From: Lysobacterales bacterium 63-13
Lineage (GTDB): Bacteria > Pseudomonadota > Gammaproteobacteria > Xanthomonadales > Rhodanobacteraceae
Assembly (NCBI GenBank): GCA_001899855.1
Contig: MKWR01000013.1
Span: 131,731-195,730, forward strand
Direction of reading: 5' to 3'
Length of the DNA: 64,000 nucleotides
Shown here: in pieces, positions 1 through 9,417 of the stretch
How positions within the stretch are numbered: the stretch's first letter is position 1
How the letters are laid out: each line of letters starts with the position of its first letter
Translations under genes and position numbers: made by a program
The notes under the pieces: generated by a model
What the model was told of the DNA's origin: nothing
What the model saw: the letters and a program-made list of their open reading frames with translations, nothing else
Database searches by the model: none

Positions 1-95
1 CTCGCCCGATGCCTGGGGGGGTATCCGTCGAGCTGCTGCTGCGGGACAAATTAGGCCCAAGCGATTTCGCCAATTGCGCTGATCGAAGAAAAAAT

Positions 96-129
96 AAAGC
101 CGCAAACCCGTGAGGGTCTGCGGCTTTTT
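96..129 (+). terminator. Rho-independent terminator
   Basis: A 9-bp stem (AAAGCCGCA at 96-104 pairing with TGCGGCTTT at 119-127) closes a GC-containing loop and is followed by a run of T. On the + strand this would end a transcript entering from the left edge. The first 90 bases have no recognisable coding remnant, so the gene it serves is unknown. The stem also has an A-rich 5' side and could work weakly on the other strand, for the methyltransferase gene ending at 204. Confidence 0.7.
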
Positions 130-203
130 CGATTACTTCAAATCACGCTTTCCTGCGGGCCTTCGGTGTCGGCCTCAATCTGATGACGAACCCAATCGTA
201 CGG

Positions 204-1586
204 TTACGCCGCTTGTGACAACTCGATGGTGGCCGCTGCATCACGAAAGCACTGAGCCATCAGCTCGCCGAGCGCCTTGAAAGGCGCGGTGACGATCGAC
301 TGGCCAAGCAGTTCGTGGGCAGTAGTTGCGCAGAGTCCTGCAATCAGCGTTTCCGGAACCAACTTGCATCTGGCATGTTCCGCCGGGGTCGGGACTCTCA
401 GGAGGTCCCCTTGAGTCGGGTGCTGGATCTTGGGATCAGTGCTTCTATTCTTCGAAATTCCCTTGGTAATTGTGGGAATCTTGCTTTCTATACCCGTCAT
501 GATCTGCATTCTAAACCCTTTCCCTGCCGCCATGTCGCGCTCCTGCTTTGCCTTGAGTCCAGGCATGGTCGACCAACGCGGATCGTCTTCTGTGATCGGA
601 TCGAGAATGTCATTGATGCACCCGGCTGCCGTCATGGGTGGTACCAATGAATCAAGCGTGAGCGAAAGCCCTTTGGAGACACCGAGGAGCACAAACCGCT
701 TCCGGTCTTCCAGCGCGCCCCACTCACTTCCACGAACCTCTGTCTCACTGACGGTGTAGCCGAGGTCGCGCAATTGATTTCTCAGGATCCACGCAGAGCC
801 GGTACTTGCATAGTTCGGCACATTCTCCACCAGGACAATCGATGGATTGGTTTGCTCGACGATGCTGAGGAAGGCGTGGATGAGATGCCCCACTTCCGGG
901 TGTGCTTCCGCGGCGCTCAGATGCCGCTTTGCGCGTCCCGAGCTGGAGGCCCCTGAACACGGGATTCCGCATTCGAGTACGTCAACTTGTGGAAGACGTT
1001 GCATCGCCCAGCGATCCATTGCGAGGTCTTGCATGGGTGCCGACAGGGAGATGGTGGAATCGCTCCACGCCTCATTTGCGCGGGATGCGTGCTCCAGCAA
1101 GTCATCACGGATGTCGTTGGCAAATGCCAATTCGACCGGAACGCCTGCCTTCACGAACCCCGCATGGATGGCGTGGCTGAGAACGCCGCCGCCGTGTGAG
1201 AGTGATCCCACCCGAATCGGTTGTCCCGCAGCGACCCGCGACTTGACGCGCGCCTCGCGCTCCTGACATTTCAGCTCAGTGGCCAGCGGCAGGATGTGGA
1301 TCTCGTTTTCCCGGAGGATCACGCGAACCACCTCGATGCCGGCGAACGCCTTGCTGATGTCGTGGCTATTGAGATCGATGATCGGAAGCTCATGTTCGCC
1401 ACGGCGTCGAATGGACACGATCCGCGTGCCGTCGTCACAGACCTTCAAGGTCAGACGACCTTTTTCGGTGGCAACGGAGTAGTGCGTGCCCGGAACGAAA
1501 CCCGAACGCGCTACGCGGTTGCCTTCGAACCAAATTCGAGGAGTACCTCTGTTCTCCCCAATTCTTGTAACGATGTAGGCTTTCAT
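204..1586 (-). CDS. DNA (cytosine-5) methyltransferase with SymE/AbrB-like N-terminal domain
   Basis: Predicted C5-cytosine DNA methyltransferase of 460 residues. Conserved motifs occur in the family order: the SAM-binding region near residues 127-140 (VGSLSHGGG), the catalytic Cys in IPCSG (about residue 210), the ENV motif (about 254), an RKR-type motif VIII, and a C-terminal motif X-like region (ELLGQSIV). I chose the ATG at 1586 because AAGGAG lies 5 nt upstream; a longer frame to 1625 has no such site. The first 110 residues are extra compared with minimal C5 methyltransferases. They contain PRIWFEGNRVARSGFVPG, which resembles the SymE/AbrB-type beta-hairpin fold; that assignment is inference. 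No cognate restriction enzyme is visible nearby, so it may be a solitary methyltransferase of a mobile element. The two small genes upstream on the same strand may be co-transcribed. Confidence 0.88.
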   Translation of the reverse strand: MKAYIVTRIGENRGTPRIWFEGNRVARSGFVPGTHYSVATEKGRLTLKVCDDGTRIVSIRRRGEHELPIIDLNSHDISKAFAGIEVVRVILRENEIHILPLATELKCQEREARVKSRVAAGQPIRVGSLSHGGGVLSHAIHAGFVKAGVPVELAFANDIRDDLLEHASRANEAWSDSTISLSAPMQDLAMDRWAMQRLPQVDVLECGIPCSGASSSGRAKRHLSAAEAHPEVGHLIHAFLSIVEQTNPSIVLVENVPNYASTGSAWILRNQLRDLGYTVSETEVRGSEWGALEDRKRFVLLGVSKGLSLTLDSLVPPMTAAGCINDILDPITEDDPRWSTMPGLKAKQERDMAAGKGFRMQIMTGIESKIPTITKGISKNRSTDPKIQHPTQGDLLRVPTPAEHARCKLVPETLIAGLCATTAHELLGQSIVTAPFKALGELMAQCFRDAAATIELSQAA

Positions 1587-1670
1587 TGCATCTCCTTCGA
1601 GGGACGAATCCCCGGAAGGGGACAAGCCCCGTGTGGGTTGTGGTTGAGTGAATCGGTGTGCGTAGCGCGA

Positions 1671-2138
1671 CTATTCGTCGGCGTGATCTCTGCGTACGAA
1701 CCCGGCTGTTGAAAGAAGTTGGGCTTCCTCCAAGTCGATTGCTTTCGCAATGCCGGCATCTTCTGTTGCCTGAATGGCAAATTCGTCATAGGACTGGCGT
1801 GCTTCGTTTGCCAGTTCGTATGGCGTGGTCTCAGCCGTGTCTTCGAGAGAGGCCGGTTTGTGAAACCATCCGTTCCGCTCCGCAATATGGAGGGCAGCGC
1901 CTTCAAGACTTCGTGCCAGCACAGGTTCGACATCCGAGCCGTCGCTGGTGGTGAAGTAGTACGTCTGAAGGTTGCCTTGCCAATCGAAATTGTTGGTCAA
2001 TGAGACGTCTACCGCGGTTGCAACGTCTTCGATTTGCTCAGCGGTCAACCCCGCAGCGTTCAACGCGAGTGCATAGGACTCGTGAATGAATGCGGTGAGG
2101 CGATCCTCAAGGGTCGAGATTTCGTCTTTGTCTGACAT
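1671..2138 (-). CDS. Hypothetical acidic protein
   Basis: A 155-residue protein that I do not recognise. It is acidic and predicted mostly helical, with no signal peptide, membrane segment or cysteine motif. The N-terminal half (AGLTAEQIEDVATAVDVSL) suggests a helical regulatory or element-encoded accessory protein. AGGAG lies 10 nt before the ATG at 2138, and the gene starts 3 bp after the stop of the preceding small gene, so the two are probably co-transcribed. The methyltransferase gene begins 84 bp downstream on the same strand. Function cannot be assigned from the sequence. Confidence 0.65.
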   Translation of the reverse strand: MSDKDEISTLEDRLTAFIHESYALALNAAGLTAEQIEDVATAVDVSLTNNFDWQGNLQTYYFTTSDGSDVEPVLARSLEGAALHIAERNGWFHKPASLEDTAETTPYELANEARQSYDEFAIQATEDAGIAKAIDLEEAQLLSTAGFVRRDHADE

Positions 2139-2141
2139 GGA

Positions 2142-2402
2142 TCAATTTCTCCTGGGCATGAATGAGTCCATTTCAATTCCATGGCTGCGCGCCAACGGGC
2201 GAACCAGTTCCGCGAGTTCGCTGTAATCGGAAGGAAGCACCGATGGCAGAAGGCTGCGCGGGATTTTCCATGCAGTGTCCAGCAGTTCAACATGAACTTT
2301 TCGAGCGCCGATCCGAATGGCCCGGACGCCGGTGAGCTGGCCCTGCAGGATGGTGGGGACGATGAGCGTGGCGAGACGCTGCGCTCCGTTCTCTTTGGAC
2401 AT
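2142..2402 (-). CDS. Small hypothetical protein
   Basis: An 86-residue protein of unknown function (begins MSKENGAQRL). The ATG at 2402 is preceded by AGGAG with a 7-nt spacer, which is why I prefer it over an in-frame extension to 2603. It is basic at the C-terminus (FMPRRN) and has no recognisable motif. It is first in a three-gene leftward row ending with the methyltransferase, so it may be an accessory gene of the same mobile element. Confidence 0.6.
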   Translation of the reverse strand: MSKENGAQRLATLIVPTILQGQLTGVRAIRIGARKVHVELLDTAWKIPRSLLPSVLPSDYSELAELVRPLARSHGIEMDSFMPRRN

Positions 2403-3343
2403 GATTGTTCTCCTGGTGTACCGATGGAGAACGAGCGCCGGAGGCGGATCGTTTCCGCCAGCGGCTAGAGTGATGATGCTGAAATGGATTCCAGAAGCGC
2501 TCTGGATGACGATCGACGCAAAGTGCGTCCAATACGGCAGCAACAGCTCGGGGCTGTGCACGGAAATGCACACGCACGAAATGTCGCGCAACGACACGAA
2601 CATTGAGACGGTACGCCGCAGAGCGCGGCAAGAGGGGAGGCACGGCCGCTATGGCGGCATGAATCTGGCCGGTAATCGCTCCGGGGGGCGGTCGTTCTGA
2701 GATCGACGCTTGAATGCTATCCCGCCTGGACGCGGCATTCAAGGGATTTGGTCCTGTTCGCTTTCCCGGCTGGGACGGCCGAATTGCCGGGCGGCGTAGG
2801 ACATTTCTTACACGACGACGCGAAGATACGCCACTGACATTTGCGTTCGCCCAAGCGATTCTGAGCAGGTCCCGATGCCCAGGGTAAGACTGCTGGCAGG
2901 ATGCCTCGGAATGTCGGTTGGGAACCAAAATCCCGGCATCGGGACAAACTCTATCGATATCCCCCGTCATTCCACTGCACGTAGTGCGTCGGTGGTCGAC
3001 GGCGACATCTACAGCATTTCCGGCGGCATGAACTGTAGCAGGATCGACAATGCATTCGCGCTGCGATGCGGGAACGCGCCTGAAAGGCACGCCGCTGTCT
3101 AAATGTCGCATTGTTGCAGGAATCTTGGAAGCGCCGTATTCTTGGGTTGCGGCTGTGGGAGCCGTTGACGCCGGAGCGGGCGACCGCAAGTGCAGAACTC
3201 CGAACGGAGAACCACGCAGAGTGCGGGTAACGTGAAACCTTTGAACTCAATCGGTTCATTTGGTAACACGCACGACTAAGGGAATCCGGATCCTTGGTTG
3301 CGGTTGTGTTGCCAGATGTGCCACGAATTCAAGGGTTGCCATT
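2403..3343. other. Gene-poor interval
   Basis: About 940 bp between the divergent gene rows at 2402 and 3344. Several open frames cross it on both strands, but none has a good ribosome binding site together with a plausible protein composition. The longest (2287-3189, minus) overlaps the better supported small gene and is rich in Arg, Pro and Ala, as shadow frames in GC-rich DNA are. It presumably holds the promoters of both rows. No repeat or RNA gene was seen. Confidence 0.5.
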
Positions 3344-4912
3344 ATGTCCGTTCCTACTCCGCCCCTCGGGCGATTTCTCCCACGTTCGGTTGATGACTTT
3401 TCTCTGCGGGCCAAGCACGCTGCCTGGCTCCTCGAGACACCACTGCAAATTACGCAAGAGTGGCTCGCTCGCGTCTTCGGATTTAGCGGCTCGCATGAGC
3501 TCAAGCAAGTTCTCAAGAATCGGGCGGCCGAGCCGGCCAAGTATCCTGCGGGACCGACAGACGAAGACTGCGATCGTCAACGATTTGATGCCATTGTGAG
3601 CACATCAAAGGATGGTGATTCCAGCGTCGGCTTTATGAGCATGCATAGGTCGAACGCATTGCTCGCGGCAGCCGTCAGTCTGAAAGGCGTGAACTCCGCC
3701 AGCGAGTTGTCGGCGCGATACGCGAAGATTATTGACATCGGATTGTTTAGTGAGGTCGCAATACATCGGTCCCTCTTCCGATTGGCGAAAGCTAGGTGTG
3801 ATGTCTTGGATGGCAACGGCAGGGTTTCATCCGATGCGCTACCTAGCGATTATGCTTTTCTGGACACAGATTCAACGGGTGCCGCGATCCTCTCATTCAC
3901 CGCTGCGGGTCGGGCCGTGTTCGATGCTTTGGAAGATGTCGACCAAAGCGATCTGACTGAGAACCCGGAGCACGCGGGGATCCTGCGCCTACTTGAGCGA
4001 TATCCAGCGAATCCCTGGGTGAAGGCGCACTATGTAGCTACCCACATGCAGCCATACTGGCAGGGTCAATGGGCGTATAACGTCACGAGTGATCGTGATG
4101 GTTATTGCCCTGATGATGCTGACTCGGGATACAAAGATTATGCCGGTTTGTTCGCATTGAAGTTGTTGCCTCATGCGAAATCGGCAATTTCAATTTTCAA
4201 CGACCTTTATGGCGAGCGGTCTCGAGATCTGGCGGACCACAGGCTTGAAGGGGCAGGCGATACTCATGGTGCTGATACGTTCGCTTATCCAGCTCTCTTG
4301 TATAACGGGGGCATGATTGCGTTGAACGCCGGGAACGTTTCGCTCGCGAAGCGATGGTTAAGGCACAACTGGGAGGTGGTAGAGAACGACAATTTTGGGA
4401 GCCGTTACCCACTATCAGCGCTTTGTATTGCTACAGGTAAAGGTTCGGCATCTCGATATTTCAAACACAAATGCAATCCAGATCATCAAGACTCATGGCT
4501 CGATCTGGTTTTGATCGCCGAACACCTCCGAGACAGGAAATTGAGCGAGGCGAGAAATGCCCTGATTCGATTCCTGTCCGCCAGCCCTCATGCTTTACGA
4601 GCAATTGACTCCTCGTTTCATGAGACTGATGACTGCCGACCAATGCACAATCTCCAGCATATTGTGCATTTCCAAGAGTTTTTCTATCGCACATCGGCTT
4701 TCTGGAATCGCCATCCTGAACATTTGACTCAATTGCGAGAATGGACTTCACATCCGGATTTGCGTAGCTCATATCGATCCATGCATGTGGCGAAGTGCGC
4801 CGGATTTGGACTACTCCTGAAGCCTGCTGAAGTCCGTCCAAGGATTGAACAGGCTATATCGAGATCCAGAAGCCAGTTCGAGGCGACTGCTATTGCCACG
4901 ATTCGAGTGTGA
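3344..4912 (+). CDS. Hypothetical protein with TPR/ST7-like helical repeats
   Basis: A 522-residue protein beginning MSVPTPPLGRF. The N-terminal 70 residues contain a helical segment (AWLLETPLQITQEWLARVFG) that looks like a small DNA- or protein-binding helical domain. Residues of roughly 200-520 look like degenerate tetratricopeptide repeats, for example LLYNGGMIALNAGNVSLAKR. There is no signal peptide or membrane segment. I chose the ATG at 3344 over an in-frame upstream start at 3260 because homology-like composition begins there; the ribosome site is weak either way. Codon use is less GC-rich than in the right half of the window, in line with acquired DNA. Function unknown. Confidence 0.65.
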   Translation: MSVPTPPLGRFLPRSVDDFSLRAKHAAWLLETPLQITQEWLARVFGFSGSHELKQVLKNRAAEPAKYPAGPTDEDCDRQRFDAIVSTSKDGDSSVGFMSMHRSNALLAAAVSLKGVNSASELSARYAKIIDIGLFSEVAIHRSLFRLAKARCDVLDGNGRVSSDALPSDYAFLDTDSTGAAILSFTAAGRAVFDALEDVDQSDLTENPEHAGILRLLERYPANPWVKAHYVATHMQPYWQGQWAYNVTSDRDGYCPDDADSGYKDYAGLFALKLLPHAKSAISIFNDLYGERSRDLADHRLEGAGDTHGADTFAYPALLYNGGMIALNAGNVSLAKRWLRHNWEVVENDNFGSRYPLSALCIATGKGSASRYFKHKCNPDHQDSWLDLVLIAEHLRDRKLSEARNALIRFLSASPHALRAIDSSFHETDDCRPMHNLQHIVHFQEFFYRTSAFWNRHPEHLTQLREWTSHPDLRSSYRSMHVAKCAGFGLLLKPAEVRPRIEQAISRSRSQFEATAIATIRV

Positions 4913-5381
4913 ACGTGCAACCATGATAGGTAGGGCATCCGCGGGATCGGCCATGCAGACGATTCGGTGCAAAGTGATTGTGCGAGCCGGGCCAGGTTCG
5001 CCGTGATCAATTGGTGTCCTTTCCCGGCTTGATTGCCATTTCAAGGCAAATGACGATGAGGTCCACTGGAGCATTGAGGGGGAGCACGGAGCTGGCGACC
5101 CCTCTGATGAAGTCCCCATGAAGTGTGGCCGTGCCAGCCATTGCCGACGATGCCCGCCAGCGAGGTCGACCAACGGTGGAAACGCATGGTCTGCGGTAGG
5201 GAGCACGACCACGATCAACATCGAGCGTGAAGTCCTGCGCCTTCTCGCAACAACACCTGGCCCCGGATAGGCGTACCTGGAGGAGCCTCGGGAACTGACG
5301 GGCCGGGAGAGGCTCCGCCGCGCCCACATCCGAATATGCCGGAACGGACCCGCGCGGAGGGTGGCGGGCGAAACTTCGAGA
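4913..5381. other. Gene-poor interval, possible gene remnant
   Basis: About 470 bp between the TPR-like gene and the truncated recombinase. A minus-strand frame of 106 residues (5007-5327, GTG start) has moderately protein-like composition near its end (LNAPVDLIVICLEMA). It is overlapped by a second open frame of similar quality and has no clear ribosome site. It may be a decayed gene of the integrative element. I see no repeat, tRNA or attachment site. Confidence 0.4.
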
Positions 5382-6272
5382 CTATTCTAGCAACTTGGCC
5401 GCAGGGTTGACCTCGGCCGCGCCGGCCTGAAAGTATCCGACGACACTGGCTACCGCGCGATGCTCGGTCATGGCCATCACGGCGGCCAGCGCAACGCCTT
5501 GTCGGCCGGCCTCAGTCACGAAACCCGATCGAAGGCTGTGACCGCCAAAGTCGCCCTCCAACCCGGCGAGTCGGGCATGCCGCTGCACGATGGTGCCAAC
5601 AGCAGCGGGTGACAGTGCAGGGCCCACGCGGGTCTTCCAGAGGCGACGAAATATCGCGCCTTCGGTGATTGCGGCCCGATCCAGCCAGGCGGCCAAGGCA
5701 TGAGCGCTGCGGCCAAGAATGGGCTTGTCGGGCGTTGACGTCGATGTTGGCCCGGCCTGCTGAGTCTTGCTGTGCTCAAGTCGGTAAATGAATGCATCGG
5801 GTCCGGTGCGTCGCAGATCGCGCATTTGCGCCGCGGCAATCTCACTACGCCGGCGCCCACCGCTGGCAAACCCAAAGTGCAGCACGGCACGGTCACGCAG
5901 GCCTTCGAGGGAATCGTCGCAGGTGGCCAGCATCGCCTCGAGCTCGATTTTGGTGATTGCGGTCTTCTTGGAGGGGCGCTCACCGCGTTTGACGGCCGCA
6001 CGGCGGGCTTTGTTCAGAACCGTTCGCACGGCAGGTTGCTCGCAGGGGTTGGCCAGACGCTTGAGCTTGTGGGCCTTCGACAGCACGGCGACACGGTGAA
6101 TCACGCTGGCCAGCTTCCATGGACCGGGTTTGGCTTTGAGTCCCGCAGCGACCAGGGCCGCGTCGATGTTGGGCGGAAGCTCGCAGACCATCCCGGACTT
6201 GCTCCGCCGAACAATGTGATCGACCAAGAACTGGATGACGACCGCTTCGTCGACCGGGAGCGCGAGCTCCAC
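5382..6272 (-). CDS. Tyrosine recombinase/integrase, 5'-truncated by the transposon
   Basis: Site-specific tyrosine recombinase. The catalytic core shows the first Arg (GGRRRSEI), the HxxR box (HSLRSGF), a His in TEHRAV and the tyrosine nucleophile in VVGYFQAG. The longest frame with an internal ATG starts at 6272, but the reading frame continues to 6358 with typical N-terminal sequence (TTRSYASALRYWAGWHRARY) and no ATG, GTG or TTG start. It then runs into the transposon's left inverted repeat at 6359. The natural start codon and roughly 10-20 residues are therefore lost, and the gene is probably inactive or poorly expressed. It is related in layout to the transposon's own recombinase at 9418-10374. 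Before disruption it probably integrated the element whose genes lie to its left. Confidence 0.8.
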   Translation of the reverse strand: MELALPVDEAVVIQFLVDHIVRRSKSGMVCELPPNIDAALVAAGLKAKPGPWKLASVIHRVAVLSKAHKLKRLANPCEQPAVRTVLNKARRAAVKRGERPSKKTAITKIELEAMLATCDDSLEGLRDRAVLHFGFASGGRRRSEIAAAQMRDLRRTGPDAFIYRLEHSKTQQAGPTSTSTPDKPILGRSAHALAAWLDRAAITEGAIFRRLWKTRVGPALSPAAVGTIVQRHARLAGLEGDFGGHSLRSGFVTEAGRQGVALAAVMAMTEHRAVASVVGYFQAGAAEVNPAAKLLE

Positions 6273-6358
6273 GCCGTAGCGGGCGCGGTGCCAGCCGGCC
6301 CAGTAGCGCAGGGCGCTGGCGTAGCTGCGCGTTGTATTTGCGGCTGCGGCCTCATCAA

Positions 6359-6395
6359 GGGGTTCAGCCGAGATACGTGTAAAAATGCCCCATAG
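6359..6395 (+). repeat. Left terminal inverted repeat (IRL)
   Basis: A 37-bp repeat starting GGGGTTCAGCC and ending CCCCATAG. Its reverse complement recurs at 26655-26691 with one difference (position 21 of the repeat, G here and A there). A GGGG start and a length near 38 bp are characteristic of Tn3-family ends. The tnpA stop codon lies 46 bp inside. Confidence 0.95.
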
Positions 6396-6441
6396 CCTCG
6401 AATATTCCTAAAATAATCATTGGCTTATAGAGGAATTCCCG

Positions 6442-9402
6442 CTAGGCAGCGAGCGCCAGATCCACTTCATAGGGATCCGGGACGGCTTCCACATCGATCA
6501 GATAGTCGCCGAAGCGCTTCACGTGGCTGGTGATGTACGGACTGAGCGCGGCCACATCCTCCGGGGTGATCTTCCAGCCTGCTCGGATCAGCGATTTGAT
6601 GATTCGGCTTTGCTCGACGACATTGTGGAAGATGACCGCATTGGCCACCAGGTCGTTGTACTTGACCGCCTTTTCCTGTTCGACCGGGTCGTTGTCGGCA
6701 ATCACCCCTTCCCCGCCGAAGAAGAAATACTTCGCGAAGCCGTTGTAGGCCTCCACCTTGTTGGTTGAGGCGGTGATTTGCTCGCGCAACTCCCGGTCGG
6801 AAATGTACTGCAGCAGGAACAACGTGCGCACTGCGGCACCGAGAGCCCGGAAGGCCTGGTACAGCCGATTCTTGCGACTGTAATTGCCCAGTTTGCGCAG
6901 CAGCGTTGACGCCGCGATCTTGCCGGACTTGATCGACAGCGCAACCTGCATCAGATCCTTCCAGTGGGTTTCGATCAGGTCCCAGTCCACGTCTTCTCGG
7001 AACAGTGCATCGATGTGTTCGTAGCGGCTGTCCTCCTCCGGACGGAAGAATCGGTAGTCGCGCCAGTTGCGAATGCGGGGCATCAACTGGATACCCAGCA
7101 AGTGCGACAGACCGAACACCGGCAGCGACTGACCCTGAGTATCGGCGTGGACGGTGTCGGGCTGAATGTCGGAGGTGTTCTTTAGTAGCCCGTCGATGAT
7201 GTACACCGCTTCCCAGACGCCGCATGAGATGAAATGGCTGAAGAGCGCCACGTAGGTGTCCGAGACGTGATGATAGGCAATGCCACCGTAGCCGCCGTAA
7301 CGGATGTGGTAAGACGCCAGCAGGTTTTGGTCGTACAAATCGTACTTGGTCCCGTCGGCCGCGGCGCGCTTTCCATCGCCCCAGAATTTGGGGAGTTGCA
7401 AACCGGCATAGCTGTTGATGATGTCGCGGCACGCCGCCGCCAGCTTGTTCGCATCCACATGGCGACGATTGACGAACGACAGCATGTGCGCCGACGCGGC
7501 GCCACGCAGGTGCCGTGCGGCTTGGGCCGGGCCGAGGTTGCAGCCATAGGTGAACGCCGTCAGCACGTAACGTTCGGTGGGCTGATCGATCTTGGTGTCG
7601 GATCCGGACAGCGGTCCGAAATGTCGCGGCCAGCGAGTCCAGTGGGCCACGTCGCACAGGATCTCGATGACGCTGCGCTCGCGCAGGCGGTTGAGGATCG
7701 CGGTCTCCAAGGCGCGGGCGCCGCTGCTCATATCCTTGGCCTTGTGGCGCTTGAGCACCGGCAGCCCGTCGTCGCCGATGATCACTTGGCCGTTTTCCAG
7801 GTAGCCCTGATCCGTCAGGTCCGCGACTTGCATCAGTTTCGACTGCAAGGCATTGACGAATCCCACCGCAGAAGTCGGCAAGCCCACCTGGCGACAGTAG
7901 TCATCCAGCAGCGGTTCGCATTGCTCCCAGGGCAGCAGCTGCTCGCGGTAGTCGGCGTAGGTTTCGGAGCCGCGCACGGCCACATCACCGGATTTCAGCT
8001 CATTGGCCAGCGAGGAAAACACACACACCTCGAACAGGCGGCGATGGATGCGCTCTTCGCCTTGTTCGGTGCGGCGGATGATGGTTTTTCGCCACAGCTG
8101 GGTCGTGAAGGCCAAATCGACCGGCTCGTCGAGCCAGTCGCCGCGGGCACGCTCCTGCGACAGGATCAACTCGATCGCGTCGATCAACGAACGGTCTTCG
8201 GTGGTGGATTCCAGATCCAGCATGCGCACCATGCGCAGGATGGTGGCCCGATGGCTCTTGTAGAACGGCCACAGCAGAGGCAGATGGTTGTCACCGCTGT
8301 GCGCGGCGATGGCGTCGCAATCGGCCTGCAACGTCTGGACGCCACCCCGAGTCACCACCAGGCGGCGGATTTCCCGCCCTGCCTCGGTGTCGCCCGGGTG
8401 GCGGTCGAGCACCTGGATCACGTCCGACATCGTGGCCACGAGGGCTTCGGTCTTCTCGCGATAGCGCGCACGCAACCGCTCCAGTTCCTCTTTGCCACGG
8501 TTGTGGATGTTGCCCATGCGCTTGATGAACATCTCGGCCAGGTCATCGCGAGTCTGCACTCGGGCACGATGGATCAGGCACAGCAGCAGGGCGTGCCGCT
8601 TGGCCGGCCGGAAGTCTCGCAGTTCGGCAGCATCCAGTGCCCGGGCTTCGGCGGCGAAGTGCTTGCGCTTGAGCTCGGGCACTTCTGCCAAATGCTGCTC
8701 GTCACCCACCAGTTCGCCCAACTGCCCGATGTGGTCGATCAGCTCCTGGAAGTGCTGCAGCGAGGATCGTTTTGGCAATCGCTTGATCGCCTGCAAGGGA
8801 CTCTTGATGCGGGCGTCGGTGACCACGAGTAGATCATCGAGCCGTTGCTTCTCGTCGTCCGTCAACCGCATATCAATGAGCGCGAAGTAACGGCTATTGA
8901 CCAAGGTACGAATGCGGCGTGCCAAGCGATCCAGAGCGGAGAATGCAGGCAGCTCGATGCGGTCACGGACGAGCTGTTCGATCGCCACATTGATCAGGTC
9001 GGCCGGATTGTCCATGACGGCCGCCGCTTCGTGGATCGCCCGAGCCGCCACATCGAGACCGCCGTCGGCGTAACCCCGCACCTGCAGATAGTCCCGAATG
9101 CGCTGGAAATAGCGGTAGCGCTTGTTCGGGGCGATCCCGGCGGGCTTGACCTGGATCCGGAACCGCAGCGAATTGCGGATGTGCCGGACGACGGCCGCAG
9201 GGACTTCGTCCAGGTCAGGGAAGTAGCCTAGCCGCTGGAAGGATTTCAGCAGCAGGGCCAGCGTCAGGCGGTGGCCCGGTTGTCGGGCGTTGTCGGTGAT
9301 GAAGGCCTGCTCAGCGTCGGTTGGCGTGTAGGCGGCGACCAGTTCCCGGACGACGGGGTTGCGCTTGAATTGCGGGTACGCGGTCCGTTCGATCGACGCC
9401 AT
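6442..9402 (-). CDS. tnpA: Tn3-family transposase TnpA
   Basis: A 986-residue transposase of the large Tn3-family type that carries out replicative transposition. It is full length for the family (about 950-1010). The catalytic DDE triad is visible as the Asp in ADGTKYD (about residue 681), the Asp in HADTQGQS (about 751) and the Glu in NKVEAYNGF (about 883). The N-terminal DUF4158-like DNA-binding region begins MASIERTAYPQFKRNP. The ATG at 9402 follows the tnpS stop by 15 bp, with AGG just upstream, which suggests translational coupling. It is the last gene before the left terminal repeat and the tail of the collinear ars-tnpS-tnpA row. No frameshift or internal stop is present, so the element is probably transposition-competent. 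Confidence 0.96.
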   Translation of the reverse strand: MASIERTAYPQFKRNPVVRELVAAYTPTDAEQAFITDNARQPGHRLTLALLLKSFQRLGYFPDLDEVPAAVVRHIRNSLRFRIQVKPAGIAPNKRYRYFQRIRDYLQVRGYADGGLDVAARAIHEAAAVMDNPADLINVAIEQLVRDRIELPAFSALDRLARRIRTLVNSRYFALIDMRLTDDEKQRLDDLLVVTDARIKSPLQAIKRLPKRSSLQHFQELIDHIGQLGELVGDEQHLAEVPELKRKHFAAEARALDAAELRDFRPAKRHALLLCLIHRARVQTRDDLAEMFIKRMGNIHNRGKEELERLRARYREKTEALVATMSDVIQVLDRHPGDTEAGREIRRLVVTRGGVQTLQADCDAIAAHSGDNHLPLLWPFYKSHRATILRMVRMLDLESTTEDRSLIDAIELILSQERARGDWLDEPVDLAFTTQLWRKTIIRRTEQGEERIHRRLFEVCVFSSLANELKSGDVAVRGSETYADYREQLLPWEQCEPLLDDYCRQVGLPTSAVGFVNALQSKLMQVADLTDQGYLENGQVIIGDDGLPVLKRHKAKDMSSGARALETAILNRLRERSVIEILCDVAHWTRWPRHFGPLSGSDTKIDQPTERYVLTAFTYGCNLGPAQAARHLRGAASAHMLSFVNRRHVDANKLAAACRDIINSYAGLQLPKFWGDGKRAAADGTKYDLYDQNLLASYHIRYGGYGGIAYHHVSDTYVALFSHFISCGVWEAVYIIDGLLKNTSDIQPDTVHADTQGQSLPVFGLSHLLGIQLMPRIRNWRDYRFFRPEEDSRYEHIDALFREDVDWDLIETHWKDLMQVALSIKSGKIAASTLLRKLGNYSRKNRLYQAFRALGAAVRTLFLLQYISDRELREQITASTNKVEAYNGFAKYFFFGGEGVIADNDPVEQEKAVKYNDLVANAVIFHNVVEQSRIIKSLIRAGWKITPEDVAALSPYITSHVKRFGDYLIDVEAVPDPYEVDLALAA

Positions 9403-9417
9403 CGAAGCCTCATTTGG

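Noticed and set aside
1-90. C-terminal end of a rightward gene at the left edge
   Set aside because: All three frames stop within 110 bases and none shows a recognisable protein end.
2287-3189. 300-residue open frame on the minus strand
   Set aside because: Arg/Pro/Ala-rich composition of a shadow frame, overlap with the better supported small gene at 2142-2402, and no ribosome site.
5007-5327. 106-residue minus-strand frame between the TPR-like gene and the truncated recombinase
   Set aside because: Weakly protein-like, no ribosome site and an overlapping frame of equal quality; kept only as a note on a possible remnant.
6354-6358. Possible 5-bp target duplication at the transposon ends
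   Set aside because: atcaa on the left does not match tactt on the right in either orientation.
7234-8832. 532-residue plus-strand frame
   Set aside because: Antisense shadow of tnpA; composition follows the complementary codons of the transposase.
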